A stretch of 13,713 bases of DNA from Balneolaceae bacterium. GTDB lineage: Bacteria; Bacteroidota; Rhodothermia; Balneolales; Balneolaceae. Positions 1 through 5,381 of this stretch are shown piece by piece (the first letter of the stretch is position 1; each line of letters begins with the position of its first letter). Location: positions 1 to 13,713 of the forward strand of contig SLKH01000277.1 of NCBI GenBank assembly GCA_007134665.1, in the 5' to 3' direction. A program made the translations under genes and the position numbers. The notes under the pieces are model-generated. The model did no database searches. It saw nothing but the letters and a program-made list of their open reading frames with translations, and had not been told where the DNA came from.

Positions 1-169
1 CCCTTTTGCGTTTTGTGTTTTCACTTTTGCCTTTTCCCTTCTCACTCACTCCAACCCCCTGCCATTAATCATTAAAATCCCCTAATCATTGTAAAACCAT
101 TTTGACAAAATGGGGGGGGTATTACTCTTGCTAACAAGTTATTAAAAATATTGAACAAGAGGAGGGGTC
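1..169. other. Non-coding leader region with low-complexity T/C tract and G run
   Basis: I see no gene here. Bases 1-50 are a T/C-rich tract with repeated 'cttttg' and 'gttttg' words. The octamer taatcatt occurs twice between about 65 and 90. A palindrome lies at 97-113 (separate entry), directly followed by a run of eight G (112-119). The stretch ends in a strong Shine-Dalgarno-like sequence (gaggagggg, about 159-167) just before the ATG at 170. It probably holds the promoter for the HTH genes, but no -35/-10 pair with good spacing could be assigned. Confidence 0.5.
97..113. promoter_or_regulatory. Perfect 7-bp palindrome, possible operator
   Basis: Seen directly: CCATTTT, spacer GAC, AAAATGG, arms fully complementary. 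It contains TTGACA, the consensus of a sigma-70 -35 box, but no matching -10 hexamer lies at 16-18 bp. Its place 57 bases upstream of an HTH gene start makes autoregulatory operator a reasonable guess. It has no T-run and the loop is three bases, so it does not look like a terminator. Confidence 0.3.
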
Positions 170-421
170 ATGGATGGAAACAGAGATCTGCCTATTAAAG
201 GGGCGATTGATTTCTTAGAGCCACGCCTCAGAGAGATTGACCGGGTAAGCGAGTGGGCGAGATCGATGGGGTATGAAAACTCAAAGAGGTTTTCGAGACT
301 GTTTAGAAAACATTTTTAAATGGACTCCAAAAACGTGAAGGATCAGTTCAAGCCGACACCGGTCAATCACAAATCATACATACTACGTCTGACCAGCAAA
401 AAATGGGAGAGGGTTATATGA
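170..421 (+). pseudogene. Small AraC-like helix-turn-helix ORF interrupted by an in-frame stop
   Basis: An ORF with an excellent ribosome site (gaggagggg, then ATG at 170) encodes 49 residues and stops at TAA 317-319. Its sequence (VSEWARSMGYENSKRFSRLF, then RKHF) reads like the second helix-turn-helix of AraC-family regulators. The same frame continues directly from ATG 320 to TGA 419-421 with a plausible continuation (NVKDQFKPTPVN). At the break, one extra T in the T run (313-317) and one missing A in the A run (about 331-335) would turn stop-M-D-S-K into K-W-T-P-K, the expected HF..TP..V form of the family. It therefore looks like an 83-84-residue HTH protein broken by two compensating homopolymer changes, either real decay or sequencing error. 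Its end overlaps the next gene by ATGA, implying an original two-gene translational unit. Confidence 0.5.
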
Positions 422-867
422 TAAATGAAGACAAACAGGTTCAGCGTTTTCTGAAAGTGTATAAAGAAAAGCTTCCAGCAATCGATCCGGCATGGCGGGA
501 CGAAGTGCAGCAAGTGGCAGCAGATATGCATGAGCATTTATTTGAGGAGCAAGTGACGATAAGCCGGCTGAAAGAGAAGCACCACATTCATAGGAAAAGC
601 TTTCCGGTCTGGTTTAAACGTGCACTGGTTTTCTATCCCCGGGAATACCTGATCCATCACCGGATTGAGGCGGGCAAGCTCTTATTAAAAGAGGCGGAGG
701 CATCGGTAACAGAAATTGCACTCGCTGTGGGCTTCTCTTCGCTCTCTTCGTTTTGCAACACGTTTAAGAACAGGGAAGGAATTAGCCCAACTCAATGGCG
801 GGAAAGAAATATAAAAACCGAAACCAAATTAAGGATAAATTTAAGGAGGTTTTTAAGGCGCGCGTAG
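418..867 (+). CDS. AraC-type (HTH_18) DNA-binding protein, 149 aa
   Basis: A short DNA-binding protein of the AraC/XylS fold. The C-terminal half carries the paired HTH domain: a first helix pair around EQVTISRLKEKHHIHRKSF, then the diagnostic second half with RIEAGKLLL, ASVTEIALAVGFSSLSSF, FKNREGISPTQWRE. The N-terminal part (about 45 residues, MINEDKQVQRFLKVYKEKLP) has no recognisable effector domain, so it is a regulator reduced to DNA binding. I chose ATG 418 over ATG 403 because it overlaps the stop of the upstream HTH ORF as ATGA and has a purine-rich site (gggagagg) 7-14 bases ahead. The last residues (KLRINLRRFLRRA) are translated from a 39-nt element repeated three times in the window, so the natural C-terminus may have been altered. 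It probably regulates the peptide modules downstream; that is inference from position only. Confidence 0.7.
   Translation: MINEDKQVQRFLKVYKEKLPAIDPAWRDEVQQVAADMHEHLFEEQVTISRLKEKHHIHRKSFPVWFKRALVFYPREYLIHHRIEAGKLLLKEAEASVTEIALAVGFSSLSSFCNTFKNREGISPTQWRERNIKTETKLRINLRRFLRRA
820..858 (+). repeat. 39-nt module-boundary element, copy 1 of 3
   Basis: Starts gaaaccaaattaagg and ends with taaggaggtttttaagg. It is identical to copy 2 (3112-3150) and differs from copy 3 (6616-6654) at three adjacent bases. In this copy it encodes the end of the HTH protein. It lies 61 bases before the (mutated) start codon of the VKOR relic. Confidence 0.8.
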
Positions 868-916
868 AAATTAAATTGAATTAATAGAATAAGCATCCTG
901 CAAATTCTTTTTTGTT

Positions 917-994
917 GTTACGGAACAACTTGTAGTGAAATACCTGAAGCATTTGAGCATTCTGGTTTGTTTGAGAGCGCCACAAAGAAAGTAG
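917..994 (+). pseudogene. Relic of the VKOR-thioredoxin gene 5' end (module 1)
   Basis: The frame starting GTT ACG (917-922) reads VTEQLVVKYLKHLSILVCLR and then ends at TAG 992-994. It aligns with the first residues of the intact protein at 3212 (MEQAVLKYLKLLNIPV). The start ATG has become ACG at 920-922, and all of the protein after about residue 17 is missing. Homology to module 2 resumes past the VKOR stop, from about 1047 (tgatcaaacaagggtgaaa versus tgaatcaaaaagggtttgaaa), so essentially the whole 1.6-kb gene has been deleted. The distance from the 39-nt element to this codon (61 bases) equals that in module 2. Bases 995-1135 hold no gene beyond the hairpin noted separately. Confidence 0.75.
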
Positions 995-1065
995 TTCAAA
1001 TAAGATGCTAAACGTGGAATTGAGTGTTCGATCGGGCATGGTGCATGATCAAACAAGGGTGAAAA

Positions 1066-1106
1066 ACCTGTACCCCGTCCGCCGGGTGGGCAGACAAAAA
1101 ACAGGT
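1066..1106 (+). promoter_or_regulatory. Hairpin upstream of peptide 1, shared with module 2
   Basis: Arms ACCTGT (1066-1071) and ACAGGT (1101-1106) are complementary, with an inner GTC/GAC pairing. A related hairpin at 4892-4930 has the same outer arms and sits at a similar distance (about 30 bases) before the peptide 2 start. No T-run follows the 3' arm, so it is not a classic terminator. It may act as an operator or as a 5'-leader RNA structure controlling the precursor gene. It is not recognisable before peptide 3. Confidence 0.45.
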
Positions 1107-1135
1107 TGTGATTAAAACGTTAACGAACTAGATAG

Positions 1136-1372
1136 ATGGAAACAATTAAGAATTATTTAACAAATATTGCAAGTGTACTTAGCCGGGCTGAGATGAGACA
1201 AATAAAAGCCGGGGGGCACTGTTCTCCACCTTTTGCACAATGTAATTGTTATGATAGTAGTGGGGGAGCTTTAGGGCACGTATGTTGTACAATGGACTGG
1301 TGTGATAATATACAATGTTGCCAAGCACAATTTAGCAATGCTACTTCTATAGACTGTGGTTGTCACTGCTAA
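1136..1372 (+). CDS. Cys-rich double-glycine leader peptide 1 (78 aa precursor)
   Basis: A precursor with a Bacteroidota-type GG leader of 27 residues ending LSRAEMRQIKAGG, followed by a 51-residue core beginning HCSPPFAQCNCY. The core has 11 cysteines (core positions 2, 9, 11, 23, 24, 29, 34, 35, 47, 49, 51), including two CC pairs and a C-terminal CGCHC. The leader matches what C39-peptidase ABC exporters cut, and such an exporter lies at 8766. The odd Cys count leaves at least one outside intramolecular disulfides. No Shine-Dalgarno sequence is obvious before ATG 1136. The gene is AT-rich compared with the exporter genes. It is followed by a terminator-like hairpin and then its own propeller lipoprotein. 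The activity is unknown: antimicrobial, signalling or structural roles are all possible. Confidence 0.85.
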   Translation: METIKNYLTNIASVLSRAEMRQIKAGGHCSPPFAQCNCYDSSGGALGHVCCTMDWCDNIQCCQAQFSNATSIDCGCHC

Positions 1373-1450
1373 TTTTAAGTTTTAATCTTTATATTTAGTT
1401 AAAATAATGGCTCTTTTATATTTTTATTACAAATAAAAATGATATTCTTT

Positions 1451-1493
1451 GTCGGAGGGGTTATTCTGTCTTTACACCTTCGACAATTTTTTT
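1451..1493 (+). terminator. Terminator-like hairpin between peptide 1 and propeller 1
   Basis: Arms GTCGGAGG (1451-1458) and CCTTCGAC (1477-1484) pair over eight bases with one G-U wobble, and a T-rich run follows (aattttttt, 1485-1493). This fits an intrinsic terminator or attenuator that would make the peptide mRNA more abundant than the lipoprotein mRNA. The 18-base loop is long, so efficiency is uncertain. Confidence 0.5.
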
Positions 1494-1507
1494 AAAAGCA
1501 AGAGTAT

Positions 1508-2734
1508 ATGTATAAGTCAGTCACTTTCGTTCTGTTGTCAGCTATTTTTGCTTCGGGCTGCTCATTGGCTGAAGAGATTGAGATTCCCGAACATCTCCGG
1601 GAGGTTGAGAACCTCACCGTTTATCCGGCCGATGTCAAGCCGGTGTATTCAATTAATTTCGAGCGGGAAGCCGGTTTTGGTGATACGGAAGAAGTCATTT
1701 TTGGTAGAGTGGGCAGTCTGGCGGTGGATGGGTCAGGGCGTGTTTTTATCGCAGATGGATCTGAACGTACCATCCACGTATTCCATCCGGATGGGAATTT
1801 TTTAACTTCGATTGGCAGGGAAGGAAGCGGGCCCGGAGAATTCCAGAATATATCCGGCATGAAAATCCAGTCAGGCCAGCTGTTTGTCCACGATTCCAGA
1901 CTGCAGCGGATAGTGGTTTATTCGCTTTCCGACCTTTTTGCAGATTCCGGATCAGCGGCGACATCAGCGTATTCTTATACGGTGGAGCTGACGCCTGAAA
2001 ACTGGAGGCATATCGAGGATTCAGCCGGATTCTCATCCACACCGAGCCGGTTCTTTTTCCTGGGTGATGAGTCGATTCTGACCGGGTTTTCCAAGATGTA
2101 CACACCGGAAGAGCGTTATCTTCGGTATTATCTGTTGGATCACGAAGGGAGAATTATCTCCGACAGGATACTGGAGCAAAGAGATAGTGATATGTATACA
2201 ACAATGATTGATGGGGGTAGCTATGTATTACGATTGCCATTTGGCAGAAAACCTCTCATAGCTGCGTCGGATGAGGGGCGTATCTATGCAGCTTACTCGG
2301 ATGAATTTTTGGTAAAGAAGTACAATCCGGACAGTGGATATGAGCGTGCAATTTACTACCCATACGATTCAGGTGTGGTGAATCGCAGGGATGTGATGAG
2401 TCGTATTGGGGAAGATAATGCACGGATTTTGCGGGATGCAGAGTTTCCGGAACGTTGGCCGGTCCTTGAAGAGATGTTGATTGATGATGAAAACCAGCTC
2501 TGGATTGCAACCATTACCGATGATGACGAGCAATATGAGTGGAAGGTGCTGGATCAGTACGGGGAGTTGCTGGCGCAATTCCAGTGGCCTGGAAACCGGT
2601 TACGTCCGTTTTATCAAAGTGAAGAAGTTGAGAAGATCCAGACGATCAGAGACGGCTATCTCTATACCCGCGGGACTGACGAAATGGGCGTAGCCTCGAT
2701 CGTGCGTTACCGGATCGAGATGGAAGAAAAATAG
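1508..2734 (+). CDS. 6-bladed beta-propeller lipoprotein 1 (408 aa)
   Basis: The N-terminus is a lipoprotein signal with lipobox ASGC (Cys18), so the mature protein is lipid-anchored outside the cytoplasm. The rest reads as a 6-bladed beta-propeller of the Bacteroidota type: repeated strand units such as LAVDGSGRVFIADG and IHVFHPDGNFLTSIG, and the family motif GREGSGPGEF at 103-112. It is closely related to propeller 3 (7365-8660): both share NLTVYP/NLTIYP, PVYSI.FER near the start and DQYGELLAQFQWPG near the end. Propeller 2 is more distant. Each propeller directly follows a Cys-rich precursor, so it may bind the mature peptide as receptor, capture or immunity factor; that is inference. Start ATG 1508 is chosen because the signal peptide begins there; the upstream site (aaaagcaagag) is weak. 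Confidence 0.85.
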   Translation: MYKSVTFVLLSAIFASGCSLAEEIEIPEHLREVENLTVYPADVKPVYSINFEREAGFGDTEEVIFGRVGSLAVDGSGRVFIADGSERTIHVFHPDGNFLTSIGREGSGPGEFQNISGMKIQSGQLFVHDSRLQRIVVYSLSDLFADSGSAATSAYSYTVELTPENWRHIEDSAGFSSTPSRFFFLGDESILTGFSKMYTPEERYLRYYLLDHEGRIISDRILEQRDSDMYTTMIDGGSYVLRLPFGRKPLIAASDEGRIYAAYSDEFLVKKYNPDSGYERAIYYPYDSGVVNRRDVMSRIGEDNARILRDAEFPERWPVLEEMLIDDENQLWIATITDDDEQYEWKVLDQYGELLAQFQWPGNRLRPFYQSEEVEKIQTIRDGYLYTRGTDEMGVASIVRYRIEMEEK

Positions 2735-2763
2735 ATGAACACTTACACGTTAGAGAAGTTCTT

Positions 2764-3159
2764 TTGATATCAGAGGTTGAGCTGCCCACATTACACCGAC
2801 GAGGATTTTTACTGTCGTCGTATTTCTGTTGTGACCTTGAGAAAGTGACGATAAGCTGGCTGAAAGAGAAGCGTCACATTCACGGAAAAAGCTTTCCGGT
2901 CTGGTTTAAACATGAACTGGGTTTCTATCCCCGGAAATACCTGATCCATCACCGGATTGAGGCGGGCAAGCTCTTATTAATAGAGACGGAGGCATCGGGA
3001 ACAGAAATCGCACTCGCTGTGGGCTTCACTTCGCTCTCTTCGTTTTGCAACACGTTTAAGAACAGGAAAGGAATTAGCCCAACTCAATGGTGGGAAAGAA
3101 ATATAAAAACCGAAACCAAATTAAGGATAAATTTAAGGAGGTTTTTAAGGCAGGAATAA
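2764..3159 (+). pseudogene. Chimeric relic: propeller 3' end fused to AraC-type HTH
   Basis: The open frame has no ATG at all: its first possible initiator is TTG 2764 and no Met follows. Bases 2764-2835 align with 6453-6523, the last part of propeller 2 (both read ISEVEL, then an indel shifts the frame). From about 2843 the sequence switches to a near copy of the HTH gene at 551-867 (KSFPVWFKHELGFYPRKYLI, EIALAVGFTSLSSF, ISPTQWWERN). The ORF is thus a recombination product joining the tail of a lost type-2 propeller to a truncated HTH gene. It lacks the HTH N-terminus and any ribosome site, so I call it a pseudogene; a residual HTH polypeptide cannot be excluded. Confidence 0.75.
3112..3150 (+). 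repeat. 39-nt module-boundary element, copy 2 of 3
   Basis: Identical over 39 bases to copy 1 at 820-858. It ends 61 bases before ATG 3212 of the intact VKOR-thioredoxin gene. It contains a Shine-Dalgarno-like aaggagg, but that is too far from the start codon to act for it. Confidence 0.8.
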
Positions 3160-3211
3160 AAAAGATTTTGTATAAATGAGATAAATTTTTTACAAAATTT
3201 TTTTTCTTGTG

Positions 3212-4843
3212 ATGGAACAAGCCGTCTTGAAATACCTGAAGCTTTTGAATATTCCCGTTTCAAAGGGATATATCGAAAAACTGATAGCTTCCCACCCAAA
3301 CAATCCTTCTCTGCTTAGTGTTGCGGATACATTGGAACGGTTAGGTATTCCACATGTGGCTGTCAGGGTGAAACAAGAGGACTTAGAGCACATACCTTTT
3401 CCATACATGCTCCATTTCGACAAACATGGCGGTGAGCTGGCGTTTGTCAAAGATCAGGAGGATTTAAAAGCTAGAGAGTCTGATTTTAAGCATTGGAATG
3501 GGGTATTACTCCGGGCAGAGTCGACCGGTGCTATAGTTGACAAAGAGAATCACAAGCATCTCTCGGAGGAAAAGTTTCTGAAGGTTACGTTGGGAGTATT
3601 TCTGGGCGCTGTCACAGTTTTGCTGTTCCTGCCCTCTATGCAGGTATTGTCGTGGTTGTATGCCAGTCTGCTTATTAGCGCCCTTGGCGGAACTGTAACC
3701 GGTTATCTCCTACTTGCAAAGGAATTGGGTATCAGCTATCGGGCAGTGGAAGCATTTTGTAATACCGGCACAAGAGCCAACTGCGACAGAATCCTGAAAT
3801 CCGAGGATGCCCGGCTATTTGGCCGAATCACGTTTTCGGATGCCGTGATAATCTACTTTGCCTTCCAGCTTGTGATACTCGGTTTTTTGATCCCTCTACT
3901 TGAAAGTGCGGCTACAGTCTTATTGGCACTAGCCGCGATGAGTCTGCTCGCCCTTCCGGTCGTTATTTATTCCATCTGGTATCAAGGCGTGAAGGCAAAA
4001 ACCTGGTGCAGGCTCTGTCTGGTTGTGGATGGAGTTCTGATTATCCAGCTCGTACTGTTCGGATATATGTCTTCACAGGGGTTGATCCAGCCGGGCAAAG
4101 TCGATGCTCTGTTACTGTTGCTTTTTGGGGCTCTGTTTTTGGCAACGGGGGCATCGGTTTTGCTGGTGAAAACCGAATTGGAGAAAGCCAACCGTTCCCG
4201 TCAGGCGGAAGTGAATGCGAATCGAATCAAAAATTCGCCGGAAGTTTTCCTGCATCAGTTGCAACAATCCAGGCGGGCGGACATCACACCTTTTAAACAT
4301 GAAATTCGAGTGGGTAACGTAGAGGCTCCCATCCAAATAACAATGGCAGCTAACCTGTTCTGTCACCCCTGCAAGGTTGGCTTTGGAAAGATCAGCCAGC
4401 TTGTCGCCATATACCCTGAAAAAGTGTGCATTACTTTCCGTCTATTAACCATTGGCAGGGGAAATGGTCAACGACCTGCTGCAAGCAGATATCTTCTTGC
4501 CTGGTGGTTTTACAATATTCAAGGAGAAAATAAAGTGTCTGCTCGAACTAATGATCTGATAAAGGATTGGTATGAAATTATGAATATCATTGGATTTAAG
4601 AAAAAGTATCCCATAGAGGATAAACTTGACGATCAGGCTGTTGAAGAGCTCGAATCGAAGCATTCAGAATGGATGGAACGGCAAAAAATAAACAAGACCC
4701 CAACATATTTTATCAATGGGTATGAATTGCCAGGTTTCTATTCCATTGGAGATCTGACGGATTTGGTTCCTGGATTGGCCGAGAGTTTTTCCCTTATTGA
4801 AAAAAATGAACGTAGTTTTACTGTAATCAACTACATTGAATGA
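3212..4843 (+). CDS. VKOR-thioredoxin disulfide-forming membrane protein with N-terminal C39-like domain (543 aa)
   Basis: A predicted membrane oxidoreductase that would make disulfides in exported peptides. Domains, numbered from GTG 3209: residues 1-115 resemble a C39-peptidase fold (SHPNNPSLLSVADTLERLGI) but lack the catalytic Cys, so it is not a protease and could dock leaders; residues 125-320 are membrane helices with VKOR features, the loop Cys pair C184/C192 (FCNTGTRANCDRIL, then LFG) and active CXXC C267-C270 (WCRLC); residues 365-520 are a thioredoxin/DsbA-like domain with CHPC (385-388), TPT with likely cis-Pro498, and FINGYELPGFY. VKOR normally passes electrons to quinone while oxidising its thioredoxin partner, here fused. 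GTG 3209 is also possible, but ATG 3212 matches the start of the relic copies and the 61-base spacing. It is the only intact copy of three, so it probably serves all three peptides. Confidence 0.85.
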   Translation: MEQAVLKYLKLLNIPVSKGYIEKLIASHPNNPSLLSVADTLERLGIPHVAVRVKQEDLEHIPFPYMLHFDKHGGELAFVKDQEDLKARESDFKHWNGVLLRAESTGAIVDKENHKHLSEEKFLKVTLGVFLGAVTVLLFLPSMQVLSWLYASLLISALGGTVTGYLLLAKELGISYRAVEAFCNTGTRANCDRILKSEDARLFGRITFSDAVIIYFAFQLVILGFLIPLLESAATVLLALAAMSLLALPVVIYSIWYQGVKAKTWCRLCLVVDGVLIIQLVLFGYMSSQGLIQPGKVDALLLLLFGALFLATGASVLLVKTELEKANRSRQAEVNANRIKNSPEVFLHQLQQSRRADITPFKHEIRVGNVEAPIQITMAANLFCHPCKVGFGKISQLVAIYPEKVCITFRLLTIGRGNGQRPAASRYLLAWWFYNIQGENKVSARTNDLIKDWYEIMNIIGFKKKYPIEDKLDDQAVEELESKHSEWMERQKINKTPTYFINGYELPGFYSIGDLTDLVPGLAESFSLIEKNERSFTVINYIE

Positions 4844-4891
4844 GTGCTTGGTCAGCATATTTTCTGTTGAATCAAAAAGGGTTTGAAAGAT

Positions 4892-4930
4892 ACCTGTACC
4901 CGTTCTGATGAATGTTAGAACAGAACAGGT
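4892..4930 (+). promoter_or_regulatory. Two-part hairpin upstream of peptide 2
   Basis: Outer arms ACCTGT (4892-4897) and ACAGGT (4925-4930) pair, and so do inner arms GTTCT (4902-4906) and AGAAC (4917-4921) around a 10-base loop. The same outer arms occur at 1066-1106 before peptide 1. It starts 48 bases after the VKOR stop and ends 29 bases before the peptide start. Because an ATG at 4912 lies inside the hairpin, I place the peptide start downstream at 4960. Confidence 0.5.
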
Positions 4931-4959
4931 TAAACTTACAATATACAGCGAGAATAAAG

Positions 4960-5181
4960 ATGAAACGTATCTTAATGAACATAGGAAGAACACTTAGTCG
5001 TGTGGAAATGAAACTGGTTATGGCGGGAGGAAGTGGAAGTGGTAGTTGTGGTCAATGTTGTTATGTTCAATACCCTGATATTTGCAGCTCATGCGTTGAT
5101 TATTGCTCAGGATCGGACTGTGACTGTACAGATGGTCAACATGGACCAACTTTTGGTAAATCGTGTACGTGTACTTGTTAG
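4960..5181 (+). CDS. Cys-rich double-glycine leader peptide 2 (73 aa precursor)
   Basis: From ATG 4960 the leader is 24 residues, ending LSRVEMKLVMAGG; the core is 49 residues beginning SGSGSCGQCCYVQYPD. It has 11 cysteines (core positions 6, 9, 10, 18, 21, 25, 30, 32, 45, 47, 49) and ends CTCTC, matching the C-x-C-x-C tail of peptide 1. The earlier in-frame ATG at 4912 would add 16 residues and falls inside a hairpin; without it the leader has the usual length. The core has a flexible Gly/Ser start, many Asp residues and one Lys. It sits between the intact VKOR-thioredoxin gene and propeller 2, which suggests oxidation of its cysteines and pairing with the propeller. The exporter would be the C39 transporter at 8766. 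Confidence 0.85.
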   Translation: MKRILMNIGRTLSRVEMKLVMAGGSGSGSCGQCCYVQYPDICSSCVDYCSGSDCDCTDGQHGPTFGKSCTCTC

Positions 5182-5197
5182 CTTCGTGATTTATTGG

Positions 5198-5240
5198 AGA
5201 CAATATGTATTTAAAATATACATATTGTCTTCTGTTTTCA
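5198..5240 (+). terminator. Strong perfect hairpin after peptide 2
   Basis: A 13-bp perfect inverted repeat: agacaatatgtat (5198-5210) and atacatattgtct (5218-5230) around a 7-base loop, followed by the T-rich tctgtttt. It is AT-rich, so it may act as a weak terminator, an mRNA 3'-end stabiliser or an attenuator ahead of propeller 2. It lies 17 bases after the peptide stop. Confidence 0.6.
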
Positions 5241-5273
5241 CACTTTAGTTTTTAATAAAACCGTGAGCAATGC

Positions 5274-5318
5274 ATAAACACATTGTTTTTTGACAAGTGA
5301 ATGTGTTAAAAAAATATT
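5274..5318 (+). promoter_or_regulatory. Inverted repeat around a TTGACA box, upstream of propeller 2
   Basis: Arms aacacatt and aatgtgtt (about 5277-5284 and 5300-5307) are perfectly complementary around a 15-base loop that contains TTGACA. An A run follows on the + strand. A TATTTA-like hexamer lies about 19 bases after TTGACA, a poor but possible promoter spacing. It could give propeller 2 its own promoter or be an operator; alternatively it is chance in AT-rich DNA. Confidence 0.25.
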
Positions 5319-5381
5319 TACAAACACATAAATGCAAGAAGAGTGATTTCTCTTTTACACATTATTTCTTTTAAATAGTAT

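Noticed and set aside
1..60. Repeated cttttg/gttttg words as a CRISPR or direct-repeat array
   Set aside because: The units are short and irregular, with no conserved spacers; it is low-complexity intergenic sequence.
316..867. Programmed -1 frameshift at the T run joining the ORF at 170 to the HTH gene at 403/418
   Set aside because: The -1 frame is open from 316 into the downstream HTH gene, but the joined residues (LNGLQKREGSVQADTGQSQ) do not look like an AraC linker, the site is not a standard slippery heptamer, and the original frame after ATG 320 gives the family-like NVKDQFK continuation with an ATGA overlap.
1449..1805. 118-residue + strand ORF overlapping the propeller 1 start
   Set aside because: Propeller 1 in the other frame has a lipoprotein signal and family motifs over this stretch; the alternative has neither.
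4912..4959. Upstream ATG 4912 as the start of peptide 2
   Set aside because: It lies inside the hairpin shared with module 1 and would give a 40-residue leader; the 24-residue leader from ATG 4960 matches the lengths in peptides 1 and 3 (27 each).
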